Below, one piece after another: positions 57,255 to 64,000 of a stretch of 64,000 nt of DNA (the stretch's first letter is position 1; every line of letters starts with the position of its first letter). Made by a program: the position numbers and the translations under genes. The notes under the pieces are model-generated. The model searched no databases, had not been told where the DNA came from, and was given only the letters and a program-made list of their open reading frames with translations. The DNA lies in the NCBI GenBank assembly GCA_032622095.1, contig CP136063.1, positions 270,685,426-270,749,425 of the forward strand. Direction: 5' to 3'. Source of the stretch: Siphonodentalium dalli. Its lineage: Eukaryota > Mollusca > Scaphopoda > Gadilida > Siphonodentaliidae.

Positions 57255-57780
57255 TTGACAGAAAAAAGCATAATTTACTAATGCTTCAATTGTTTTCACG
57301 GATTCTTATGGCAGTGTGGCTAGCGAAGGGCGTTCCCCTTCGCTGGACACGCTGAACTTAGAATAAACCCGAGCAAAAATCGAAGCATTGGTAAATTGTG
57401 CTACTTTACCAGTGAATGTTTTAACAAAAGCGAAAGTCTTCGAATAAATTCGAAGACGCTAGCGTTGTAAAATGTACTCGTAGAAGTTACCTTTTAGTGA
57501 AATATGTGTTATGAGAAAATGGTCAAATGGTACATATAAAAAATTTCCCGAGTCAAATCAATGTTTTCTCATTCGTTGAAATATGATGTTTTTTGACAGA
57601 AAAGAGCATAATTTACTGATGTTTCTATTTGTTCTCGGATTCTAATGTCAGTGTGGTAAGCGGACACACTAAACTTAGAATAATACCGAACAAAAAAATA
57701 GAAGCCTTAGTAAATTGTGCTGCTTTACCAGTGCATTTTTAACAAAAGCGAAACTCTTTGAATAGACTCGAACACAGTAG
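57255..57780. repeat. Pair of ~210-bp repeats with internal inverted motifs
   Basis: 57255-57470 and 57590-57780 share TTTGACAGAAAA-AGCATAATTTACT, GTGTGG-AAGC, AACTTAGAATAA and TTTAACAAAAGCGAAA. Within copy 1, AGCATAATTTACTAATGCTT (57267) is the inverted partner of GAAGCATTGGTAAATTGTGC (57382). AGCGAAGGG-CGTT-CCCTTCGCT and GTCTTCGAATAAATTCGAAG form further hairpins. It borders the Polinton remnant and could be part of its terminus, but I cannot show that. Confidence 0.75.
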
Positions 57781-57823
57781 GGCTGTGCCAATGTGCATGC
57801 AAGAGCCATCTGATAGCAGGTTT

Positions 57824-57844
57824 TGGGTGGCCCTGAAAAGGACC
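57824..57844 (-). terminator. Histone-type mRNA 3' stem-loop, copy 1
   Basis: The minus strand reads GGTCCT-TTTC-AGGGCC followed by ACCCA (57844 to 57824). Metazoan replication-dependent histone mRNAs end in GGCYCT-TTTC-AGRGCC with ACCCA at the cleavage side. All six stem pairs form (one G-T), and the four-base loop and ACCCA match. It starts 3 nt after a TAA stop (57848-57850) of the minus-strand frame. A clear U7-type purine element downstream is not seen here. Confidence 0.7.
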
Positions 57845-57847
57845 ATT

Positions 57848-58615
57848 TTACGTCAGATCACAATAAAAGTGGATAAGGGTCTTTATAATGAACTCAAATC
57901 CATCCTCTTGGTCCAACTCCGGAAACACAAGCGAACCCTCGATGAGAGATGGAAATATACTTTTTGGTATACTCACATTCCTCACTGGGGATACGCTGAA
58001 TATGTATTGCTTTTTCTCTCTCCAAAACATGAGTTTTCACTGAAGAAGGGTTGCCGCCACCGTGAGTAAGATATCTGTCGCCCCAAGCCATTCGATGTGT
58101 TCTATCTCCTGTCCACTGAACAGTGTAGGATTGCGAGCCCAAATTGCACAGACAAAAGTGAATAGTTCAAAGAACTTTTCACCTGTACCATACACTGCCC
58201 ATGAAAGGGCCTCCCACACCGCAATGTCCCTCGTGGCCGATACACGGATGGCTCTGACATAAGATCCAAGATCAGTATCAGCGTATTCCATCATGGAGAA
58301 ATGATATGCTCTAAATGGGACAAATGCCATCAAAGCTAATTTTGATGGGTTTGAAAGATTCATAATTTTTGAGTATCGTTGAACCAAAGGGTAATGTTCT
58401 GCTTCTTGAGCCGATGGAATTGGTTGCGGACCATTATCGTTGAGTGGTTGAAATCTAGCAAATGTATAATTTATTCCAGTAGAATTTACTCTAGCTGGAG
58501 TATCTCGCTGTGCAATTGTAGAATTTACTCTAACTAAACTAGCTCGCTGTGCAATTGTAGAATTTACTCTAATAGCATTTACTCTATTTGATCTAACACG
58601 TGCTATTGATTTATT
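57848..58615 (-). pseudogene. Polinton-associated protein of unknown role
   Basis: The frame is in phase with the GGGGFLGG protein upstream and separated from it only by a TAA (58616-58618), so it may be the C-terminal part of the same protein or a separate one starting near ATG 58363. It opens with an Arg/Asn-rich stretch in which RVNST-xx-QR is repeated about three times. A predicted globular part follows (AFVPFRAYHFSMMEYADTD, then a helix-rich stretch to LLTVAATLLQ). A TGA at 58037-58039 may be the true stop; beyond it the frame stays open to TAA 57848, just before the histone-type stem-loop. Family not recognised; a virion component is only a guess from position. Confidence 0.5.
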
Positions 58616-58847
58616 TTATTTTTGTCTGAGAAGACTTCTGATCAAAACACCACCGAGAAATCCACCTCCACCAATTTTATAAAAGTATCTTCTTTTTTCA
58701 ATCGATATGAGTTCTAATGTCAGCTATTTTCTTCAGCTCTTTTTTGTGCTTTTGCAGGAATGTCTGCTTCGGAAGCTTTAAGTGATCATCAAGTATTAAT
58801 TTAGCTATAGTCGAAAATACACTCAAGACTGCTTCATGCGACTCCAT
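58616..58847 (-). pseudogene. Small Polinton protein with GGGGFLGG motif, one frameshift
   Basis: A likely start is ATG 58847 (MESHEAVL). The first part holds a KHKKELKKIADIRTH segment; after a frameshift at about 58698 a basic KRRYFYKI leads into GGGGFLGGVLIRSLL and TAA at 58616. Small proteins of the form KHKxxLxxLA...KR...GGGFLGxLL are common in animal Polintons and adintoviruses, where similarity to the adenovirus core peptide pX has been proposed. I assign it by that pattern. It lies between the ATPase and the unknown protein. Confidence 0.65.
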
Positions 58848-58959
58848 GATTGGAAATGAAAATATTATGTTGATACACTTATCTTTATACCGATAAATAT
58901 TTTGAGTGAAAATCGAGTAATAAATAACCACGATTGGTTGAAGTTGCATCATCATATGC

Positions 58960-59482
58960 TTACATTAAATGAGGTATTCGCTTTTGAAAGGCAATAATTT
59001 TTATTTGACCTTTATCACGCACACTTTGAAATAGTTTATCACGCACACTTTGAAATAGTACCATGTAATGTGCACTCAAACTCGAAGTTCTACTCGCTTT
59101 AGATTTCTGAAACATGTTTTGGGTTATGTAAATAACAGACGTATTTCTGTGATGTCCTTTTTTGTAAACCACAACATAATTGTTTCTTCATCTTTATACC
59201 TAACATGTCATAAAACACGACGAGGTGCGGTAAGTCTGTGTCATCGAAAAGTTCATTGTCATCATCTAGTATTCCATTTATAAATTGAATATTGTAAAAT
59301 TCTTGCATCTGACTATAGGTATTTTGCCATTCTTTGTAACACCAAACGACTTTTTATGGAACAGGTTTTAACAAGTCATATTTATATTCGATTAATTTCT
59401 TAACAAATTCTGTTTTACCTCAACCACTTGGTCCCAATATGAAAATGTCACAGGGATGTTTGAACAACAATGATTCATCCAT
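58960..59482 (-). pseudogene. Polinton packaging ATPase (A32/FtsK-HerA type), broken
   Basis: The frame starts at ATG 59482. The P-loop at 59434-59411 reads GPSG-stop-GKT: a TGA (59420-59422) replaces one residue of the Walker A motif. A second stop is near 59364. The segment 59308-59099 includes the Walker B strand (LPHLVVFYDM, with a single acidic residue where two are usual). After a shift, an AHYMVLFQSVRDK box, the conserved region before the C-terminus, is found near 59060 with a 24-bp exact duplication (59011-59034, 59035-59058) repeating LFQSVRDK. In intact elements it would drive DNA into capsids. Confidence 0.85.
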
Positions 59483-59559
59483 GTTTACCCTGAGACAGAT
59501 CATGTAAGACTGATTAGGATTGTTCAGAATCAACCTTTTATATTTTTAATGAAGAATCA

Positions 59560-61230
59560 CCATAACTCCAGATTATTCCAAATGTCCATATGAGTTCATT
59601 ATCTTTGTGCGTTTAATTCTGCATGGATAGTTTATGACACGTCGAAAGTTTGACTGGTCGTTGACACATTCAACCATTGAATGAAAATTTATTTGCTGTT
59701 TAGTTTTATAGTCCAGAGTGATACCCTTGACCTTACATACATATTTTATGACACCATCTTTCACGTACTGATATCCATTTTTTCGGTCCTATCTCTACAC
59801 ATTTCATGATTTTAGCATCCGGATGATCATTAGTCCATTTAACAAGGTAGCTGTCTTCGGTTTTGATATTTTCTTTTTGCTGGATCGAAAATATACATGC
59901 AGCTATCGGTGTCGAAATACAACACACTATCTTGGAGTGTTTCTAAAACGTTATACAACTCCAAGCGTGCATATAAAAAAATATGAATGGTATCTTTACT
60001 TCTTTCTGTGTTTCTTTCTTTTCGTACTGTTGAAAATGACATCTGTGGTGTGATGGAACGATTTCCTTACAGTATTTTCACTTCTTTATTCCCGAAAAGA
60101 TATGTCTTTTCTCCTTTCGTGTGACGATTTCAACCCCGCATTTCTGGCATTTGTGTATTATATCATAAATAGTTTTGTCTTGTTTTGGTATTTTGTTCAA
60201 ATGATTGTCGAGACATCGTTTTTTTCTAAAAGACCTCTTACATATGATGCAGTATATCCCTCGTTCAAATGGACATATCTGACCATCGAAACACATCCAT
60301 TTGAATGGACATAAATGACCCCTCTGTTGTTCGCACCAACATCACAGTGTTCACAGTAATAACTGCATCCAGGGAATCCTGTGACAGTTGTGATCACATC
60401 GTAGTGGTTGTCATTGAAATATAGATGGATAACTTTACTTTCTTTCCCAACTGGTGTTGGTTGAAAAAGAAAACCTTCGTCAGCAAATTGATTATGTATT
60501 TGTATAACATACTCCGGATATAGTTGTTCCTGAATAATGTTGTATTCCTCAATCCCGCAACTGGTGTCGTGTGATATACCCACTGTATCCTACAATGACT
60601 TTGCAGCTTCACGTTGTGGAACTCCTGCTGGTCTCATAATCCGTTTCCATTGTTGCTTCCATTCAGCAGTATCTTTTTTGTCAGCATTACACATACCAAC
60701 AACGACAGCCCTCGCAAAACACATGTTATCTTCTGCGTTCTGAATCAGAAGAATACTTTTCTTTACTGTTTTCTTTTGATTATTTTTACCGAATGCTCCA
60801 TAATGTAAGGTATGTCTTGCGGTCCCTGCAGGTATGTGCGTGACAGTGATATCAAATGGCATATGTCCGTCATGAATTTTGAATGTTTTGTTCGATTGTG
60901 CAACGTTTTCTATGTTGTTATGCAATAATTCACCCGTCAGGTCTTTTGCCTCAGTGAACGGAACGTGAATCCCTAGAACTAGCTCTGGATGAAAGATGGA
61001 AATTCTCATTTGAACTTTTGGTCCTGCGTCACACTCATCTTTCAAACTGTTCACCAGATCTTTGACAATTCTGTAAACAGTTTGAAATGGTTGATGAAAT
61101 TCTTGAAATGTGACGTTGTATTTCTTTGATGTTGTTTTAAATTTTCTCGAGTATTTATCGGTTAGATTTTGTAGTGTATAATATTTACAATCATCATCCA
61201 GTCACACTCTCTTTATAATATCTCGTTCGC
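59560..61230 (-). pseudogene. Polinton DNA polymerase B, internal deletion and stops
   Basis: The N-terminal region (about 61230-60590) keeps a KKYNVTFQEFH box, the KKSILLIQN...NMCFARAVVVG segment and others typical of Polinton PolB. 60583-60078 continues with HYDVITTVTGFPGCSYYC and CX2C zinc-like pairs (YCIICKRSF, HKCQKCGVE). Polymerase motif C, YFDTDS, is at 59916-59902 in the frame 60042-59839. The C-terminal part (KVKGITLDYK box, 59700) runs to about 59575. Only about 35 codons separate the zinc-rich region from motif C, so the exonuclease motifs and polymerase motifs A and B are missing. Stops and shifts occur at 60587, 60195, 59836 and elsewhere. Confidence 0.88.
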
Positions 61231-61266
61231 TTTCGCTATCTGAATATGGCACAAGGCGCTTCCTCG

Positions 61267-61383
61267 TGAAATGACGACGTTATGAAAAGTCGCGTCGCTT
61301 TTGTGATCTGACACGGACATGCGCAGTCATCGTCCTTGTCAGAGCATAAAAGCGACGCGATTTTTCATCACGTCGTCATTTCA
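61267..61383. promoter_or_regulatory. Inverted repeat between divergent genes, candidate bidirectional promoter
   Basis: TGAAATGACGACG...TCGCTTTT (61267-61302) and AAAAGCGACG...TCATTTCA (61348-61383) are inverted copies matching at 34 of 36 bases, around a 45-bp centre. The arms are rich in GACG and CGTCGTCA (CRE-like) words. The structure lies between the start of the minus-strand polymerase and the plus-strand gene at 61416, so a shared control region or an origin is plausible. CATAAAAG at 61345 could serve as a TATA-like element for the plus gene. Role inferred from position and symmetry. Confidence 0.5.
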
Positions 61384-61415
61384 CTGACGACTGAATAACA
61401 CACCCAACGCTTACC

Positions 61416-62051
61416 ATGGACCCACGATTGCAGAGTAACAACATACAACATTTACGAAAAATTGCATTAGAAGTTTTAAAGAATACAAAGTGGATACCCC
61501 CATACGGTAACTGTTCCAGGTGCAACTCGAGTTCACATTGGGCTTTTCAATGTGATGGCACTACGAAAAAGAAGATTGATCAGATGAAAAAAACATCATT
61601 GATGGTGAGTGAATCTACTCCTGGGAAGTCTACTTGGTCGCACACATCAGACAACGATTATCTCACACCATATGCTGTAATGGACATTGATCAACCTGAG
61701 ACATCAATTAACGATTTCGCGGATGTGAAAACTGAGAGTGGTGAATTATACGCCTCAACCGAGGTGTCAAATGATGAAATCACTATTCTAAACACGGATG
61801 ATTCGCAGATGGAAGTGATAAACGCTGTAGCCAAAGGCGCTGACGATACTGAAATTAAGCAAAACACTTTGCCTATCAGAAAGAGAAAAAGACGTGCATC
61901 GCGAGAATCTTCCAAGAAAGTTAAATTGGTGAATAAAATAGTATTGATTTTATTTACGTGTTACGTTTTTTTTAGCAATTTCAGTGCGTATCTTTCGAAT
62001 AATTTGGATGGGCCTGAAAAGGGCCGTTTAAATTTGTTGCTGAGTCAATAA
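61416..62051 (+). CDS. Zinc-knuckle protein with basic and hydrophobic C-terminus
   Basis: An intact 211-codon frame with ATG at 61416, 33 bases after the inverted repeat. Residues 33-46 form a perfect CX2CX4HX4C zinc knuckle (CSRCNSSSHWAFQC). The middle (about 60-150) is acidic, Ser/Thr-rich and low in structure. About residues 154-171 are a nuclear-localisation-like RKRKRRASRESSKKVK. A hydrophobic stretch (VLILFTCYVFFSNFSAYL) near the end could be membrane-spanning. A GTGAGT at 61602 could be a donor, so the mature protein may differ. Divergent from PolB. I do not recognise the family; it is the only uninterrupted long frame of this element. Its last codons overlap, antisense, the stem-loop at 62010-62025. 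Confidence 0.55.
   Translation: MDPRLQSNNIQHLRKIALEVLKNTKWIPPYGNCSRCNSSSHWAFQCDGTTKKKIDQMKKTSLMVSESTPGKSTWSHTSDNDYLTPYAVMDIDQPETSINDFADVKTESGELYASTEVSNDEITILNTDDSQMEVINAVAKGADDTEIKQNTLPIRKRKRRASRESSKKVKLVNKIVLILFTCYVFFSNFSAYLSNNLDGPEKGRLNLLLSQ
61991..62025 (-). terminator. Histone-type mRNA 3' stem-loop, copy 2, with downstream element
   Basis: The minus strand reads GGCCCT-TTTC-AGGCCC (62025-62010), one mismatched pair, then ATCCA where ACCCA is canonical. Thirteen nt after the stem-loop comes GAAAGA (61996-61991), like the purine-rich histone downstream element bound by U7 snRNA. A TGA stop (62045-62047) of the minus-strand frame lies 20 nt upstream of the stem-loop. It is a slightly decayed version of copy 1. 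Confidence 0.6.
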
Positions 62052-62226
62052 AATTCAGACATATCTGGATAAAGTCCTCCCTTGTATGTAGGCCTCCAGT
62101 ATGGATCATGCACGTATTCCGCTGCCTCAGTGGCAATCCACGTTGGCAGTGGTTTTGTAGGATTAAATTCCGACAAATCTGAATATAATGCTCCCTCCTT
62201 ATATGTGGGTTTCCACTCTGGAGTTT
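62045..62226 (-). pseudogene. C-terminal fragment with a duplicated peptide
   Basis: The frame ends TGA at 62045. It contains two copies of a ~40-residue unit: ETPEWKPTYKEGALYSDLSE and HDPYWRPTYKGG-LYPDMSE, separated by a Pro/Thr/Trp segment. The 5' side is cut by the SINE-like insertion at 62227. It ends at histone-type stem-loop copy 2, like the 57848 frame, which suggests it was the last part of another gene of the same element. Protein family not recognised. Confidence 0.4.
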
Positions 62227-62470
62227 CCACATAGGATAGGATAGGATAGGATAGTTTATTTACAATACACACGAATGATACAGTGGCATTAATAGCAACC
62301 ACCCCAGTGGGTGTTTATACCTAAATGCATGTGAATTATGACGTCATATAATTTTTATATAATTTTTATATATTTCTATATACCATGAGAGAAATTACCG
62401 GGTACGTGAATTTAACACGTGACTTCCTGGTGGTGACTGCGCAGAATCCAGAAGAAACTACAGGGTGCTC
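62227..62470 (-). mobile_element. SINE-like element with (TATCC)n tail, copy 3
   Basis: On the minus strand the element reads from about 62470 (TTTCTTCTGGATTCTGCGCAG) through GGAAGTCACGTGT, TTATATGACGTCATAATTCA and TTTAGGTATAAACACCCACT to GCTATTAATGCCACTG. It ends in five TATCC repeats (62228-62262 region). It is the most complete of the three copies and the only one with a tail, which gives the orientation and the 3' end. No tRNA A/B boxes were recognised; it could instead be the 3' end of a LINE. Confidence 0.65.
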
Positions 62471-63356
62471 CGATATAACGGAGGAATATGCAGACAACAA
62501 CAACAACTGATCAAATTCATTCCCAGATTCTAGAATGTACCCGACTTTCAAGTTTAGCCTATTCAGTTCTTTCTGAGGATCAATTACAGCCTTTTCATCT
62601 GATAAAAATCATTGGTATATCATTAGCATAATAATTAATTACCCCCCCCCCCCCGTCAAGCGACCGTCCTGTCAGTGTCATCCGGCTTACGGCAGTTACT
62701 TGATCGGAAATTACTTCCGTATATCCCATAGACCGATAAGGGACATAAGGCCTTCACCTTCGCTTCATGGCAAACAATTTTCACAAATGTACGAGTGTAC
62801 GTAGATTAATTAATGGCTTGATTTCGTGACAATCGACAGTTACTGCGTTAGGCTTCACTGTAAACTGTTACAGACAACAATGATCAAGATTCCAGAAGTT
62901 CAAAGAAAGATAAAAAAAATGAAAGGACGAATTCTGTGTTACCATGGTTACAGGTAAATTGTGATACTAAAATTGTAGTATATTTCCTAGTTACCATCGT
63001 CAACTTCAACTTAAGTTCAAGGAATTGATATCTGATGATGATTCTTGTGGAGTTGTGAACACAACAGCACAATGCGTGCTCCTGGAGGCATTTTTCTCCA
63101 AATCCAAGATTTTTTTAAAGGTAGGTCTGTTTGCTTTAAATTAAAAATTAAATTTTGATTATTATTTCATTTAATCATTTTTGATCATTTGACAATTTGT
63201 CGTGGTCATTCGTTGGTCATCAGTGTCACAGTCAGTGTGTTAGTCGTCATTCGTGTTTGGTTGTCGTCTGTCGTTTTTCGTCCTTGGTAGTTTGTCGTCG
63301 TGTTTGGTCGTTTGTTTTCATCATTTGTTCATTTGTGATCAGTCGTGGTTTTTGTG
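62471..63356. other. No gene recognised; poly-C tract
   Basis: C13 at 62642-62654. The minus-strand frame 62551-62366 runs across the SINE-like end. From 63180 a loose repeat of GTCGT, GGTCGTTTG and CATTTGTTCATTTGTG words begins. No gene signal. Confidence 0.5.
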
Positions 63357-63482
63357 GCAAGTACACCGCAGCCCAAATGTAGTTAGCCAGTGGAGCCGCG
63401 GTGTACAATGTAGTGCATTTCGGCCGCAGTGGCAATGCTAACTGCACCGTGGTCAACTGGAAACTTGTTTTGTCCAGCAGGG
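63357..63482 (-). mobile_element. MITE-CG fragment, left half, reversed
   Basis: Reads toward CTTGTTTTGTCCAGCAGGG at 63482 followed by TA. The interior (TGTAGTTAGCCAGTGGAGCC) matches the left half of the family in reverse complement. The other half is absent, replaced by simple repeats. Confidence 0.85.
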
Positions 63483-63599
63483 TACATTATATCCCGTAGA
63501 TTTGGACTAGGATTACCTAAGCACAAACCAGGCGAAAAAAAATACATGTAGGCCCTACTGTAGGTTACACATAATTTTGAAACCTGCAGGCCTGGGTCG

Positions 63600-63800
63600 A
63601 TGTGTTTGTCATCAAGACATTTTTCGTCATCGATCATTCGACATCGTGTTCATCTTTGGCTGTTTGTTTTTCGTCATCAGTAATTTTTCGTCATCGATTG
63701 TTCGACATCGTGTTAGTCGTTGGCCATTTGTTTTTCGTCATCAGTCATTTTTTGTCATCAGTCGGTATTTTTCTTCGTTGTTGTTTGTTGCCATTTGCCA
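63600..63800. repeat. CGTCATC-rich tandem repeat
   Basis: TTTTTCGTCATC, ATTGTTCGACATCGTGTT and TTGGC-TTTGTTTTTCGTCAT alternate with a period of about 65-70 bp. The long plus-strand frames here (63577-63864, 63602-64000) are open because of the repeat. Confidence 0.75.
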
Positions 63801-63927
63801 TCGTCATCCCCGCCATTTATCTGTCATTTGCCACCATTCGTCTGCCAGTGTGTTTTTTCGTTAGTTGTTTTTCATCATCGGTCATTTGTTCATCGGTTGT
63901 TTTTCGGAAATTCTGTCTGTGTGTGGG

Positions 63928-64000
63928 ACCACTTAACTGCGGTGCGGTTAGCATTGCCACCGCAGCTGAAATGCAACTACACCGCGGCGCCACCGGCTAA
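63928..64000 (+). mobile_element. MITE-CG fragment running off the window
   Basis: CCACTTAACTGCGGTGCGGT, CACCGCAGCTGAAATGCAAC and CGCCACCGGCTAA match the left part of the family in forward orientation. The terminal ~20 bp (CCCTGCTGGACAAAACAAG) are missing. It faces away from the fragment at 63357-63482. Confidence 0.85.

Larger units (their letters stand above)
57824..62302 (-). mobile_element. Polinton/Maverick (adintovirus-like) remnant
   Basis: A virus-like DNA element recognised by neighbouring minus-strand genes: protein-primed-type DNA polymerase B (59560-61230), A32-type packaging ATPase (58960-59482) and the small GGGGFLGG protein (58616-58847), with a divergent plus-strand gene at 61416. 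No integrase, protease or capsid gene is recognised, so it is incomplete. Every minus-strand gene carries stops, shifts or a deletion. Terminal inverted repeats of several hundred bases, expected for intact Polintons, are not visible. A SINE-like element interrupts the right side at 62227. Confidence 0.85.

Noticed and set aside
56902-57281. Overlapping 70-120 codon frames rich in Pro, Gly and Trp
   Set aside because: Translations of the CTGGCCCA minisatellite in several frames at once.
57829-57844. Remnant of a real histone gene at the stem-loop
   Set aside because: Neither the upstream frame here nor the one before 62025 resembles any core histone C-terminus.
62642-62654. Poly-C run as a functional element
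   Set aside because: A simple homopolymer; equally likely a sequencing or slippage feature.
63197-64000. Long hydrophobic plus-strand frames rich in Ser, Phe and Val
   Set aside because: Produced by CGTCATC and GTCGTTTG simple repeats, ending inside MITE sequence.

Overview
This window reads as repeat-dense, gene-poor DNA from a eukaryotic nuclear genome, most likely a marine invertebrate (a mollusc or another lophotrochozoan is my best guess; a lancelet or hemichordate cannot be excluded). The reasons are: no long intact cellular gene, AT-rich sequence, frequent TACATGTA words, very many tandem arrays, and a mixture of CR1/Jockey-type LINEs, an L1/Tx1-type LINE, a tyrosine-recombinase (DIRS/Ngaro-like) retrotransposon, a Helitron, MITEs and a Polinton/Maverick remnant. 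The species call is inference. The only plausible host coding sequence I could defend is a tiny exon for a secreted cysteine-rich peptide at 17035-17208.

Layout. 1-5.9 kb: short direct and tandem duplications, no gene. 5.9-11.8 kb: a decayed LINE (endonuclease, reverse transcriptase, C-terminal region, 3' hairpin) split at one base by a 2477-bp non-autonomous Helitron at 7706-10182. 12.1-12.8 kb: a gag-like LINE ORF1 with zinc knuckles. 13.4-16 kb: a 44-bp minisatellite and a ~290-bp tandem array. 17-18.5 kb: the secreted-peptide exon, a 503-bp foldback MITE and a ~108-bp repeat. 18.6-24.7 kb: a ~172-bp satellite-like array into which MITEs and a hAT-like element inserted, and part of which was copied as a 1047-bp block. 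25-28 kb: a tRNA-type SINE, a foldback and two more MITEs. 28.5-29.7 kb: a LINE 3' fragment.

32.8-43.4 kb: LINE fragments on the minus strand lie on both sides of a 7.9-kb element with CACTG...CAGTG termini and subterminal GTGTTCA motifs. That element itself carries a young L1-type insertion (17-bp target duplication, oligo-A tail, 5' inversion). 43.6-54.6 kb: two nested pairs of inverted repeats enclose a DIRS/Ngaro-like element (gag, RT-RNase H, tyrosine recombinase, all minus strand). 54.6-57.8 kb: hairpins and minisatellites. 57.8-62.3 kb: a Polinton/Maverick (adintovirus-like) remnant with a protein-primed-type DNA polymerase B, a packaging ATPase, a small GGGGFLGG protein and an unassigned downstream frame on the minus strand, plus a divergent plus-strand gene with a zinc knuckle. 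62.2-64 kb: a SINE-like element, MITE pieces and simple repeats.

The most unusual signal is a histone-mRNA-type 3' stem-loop placed just after two minus-strand reading frames of the Polinton remnant (57824-57844 and 61991-62025). One keeps the canonical ACCCA flank and the other a GAAAGA downstream element. If real, it suggests the element's genes used the host's replication-dependent histone 3'-end machinery. All coding sequences of the mobile elements carry stops, frameshifts or deletions, so I call them pseudogenes except where the frame is open.
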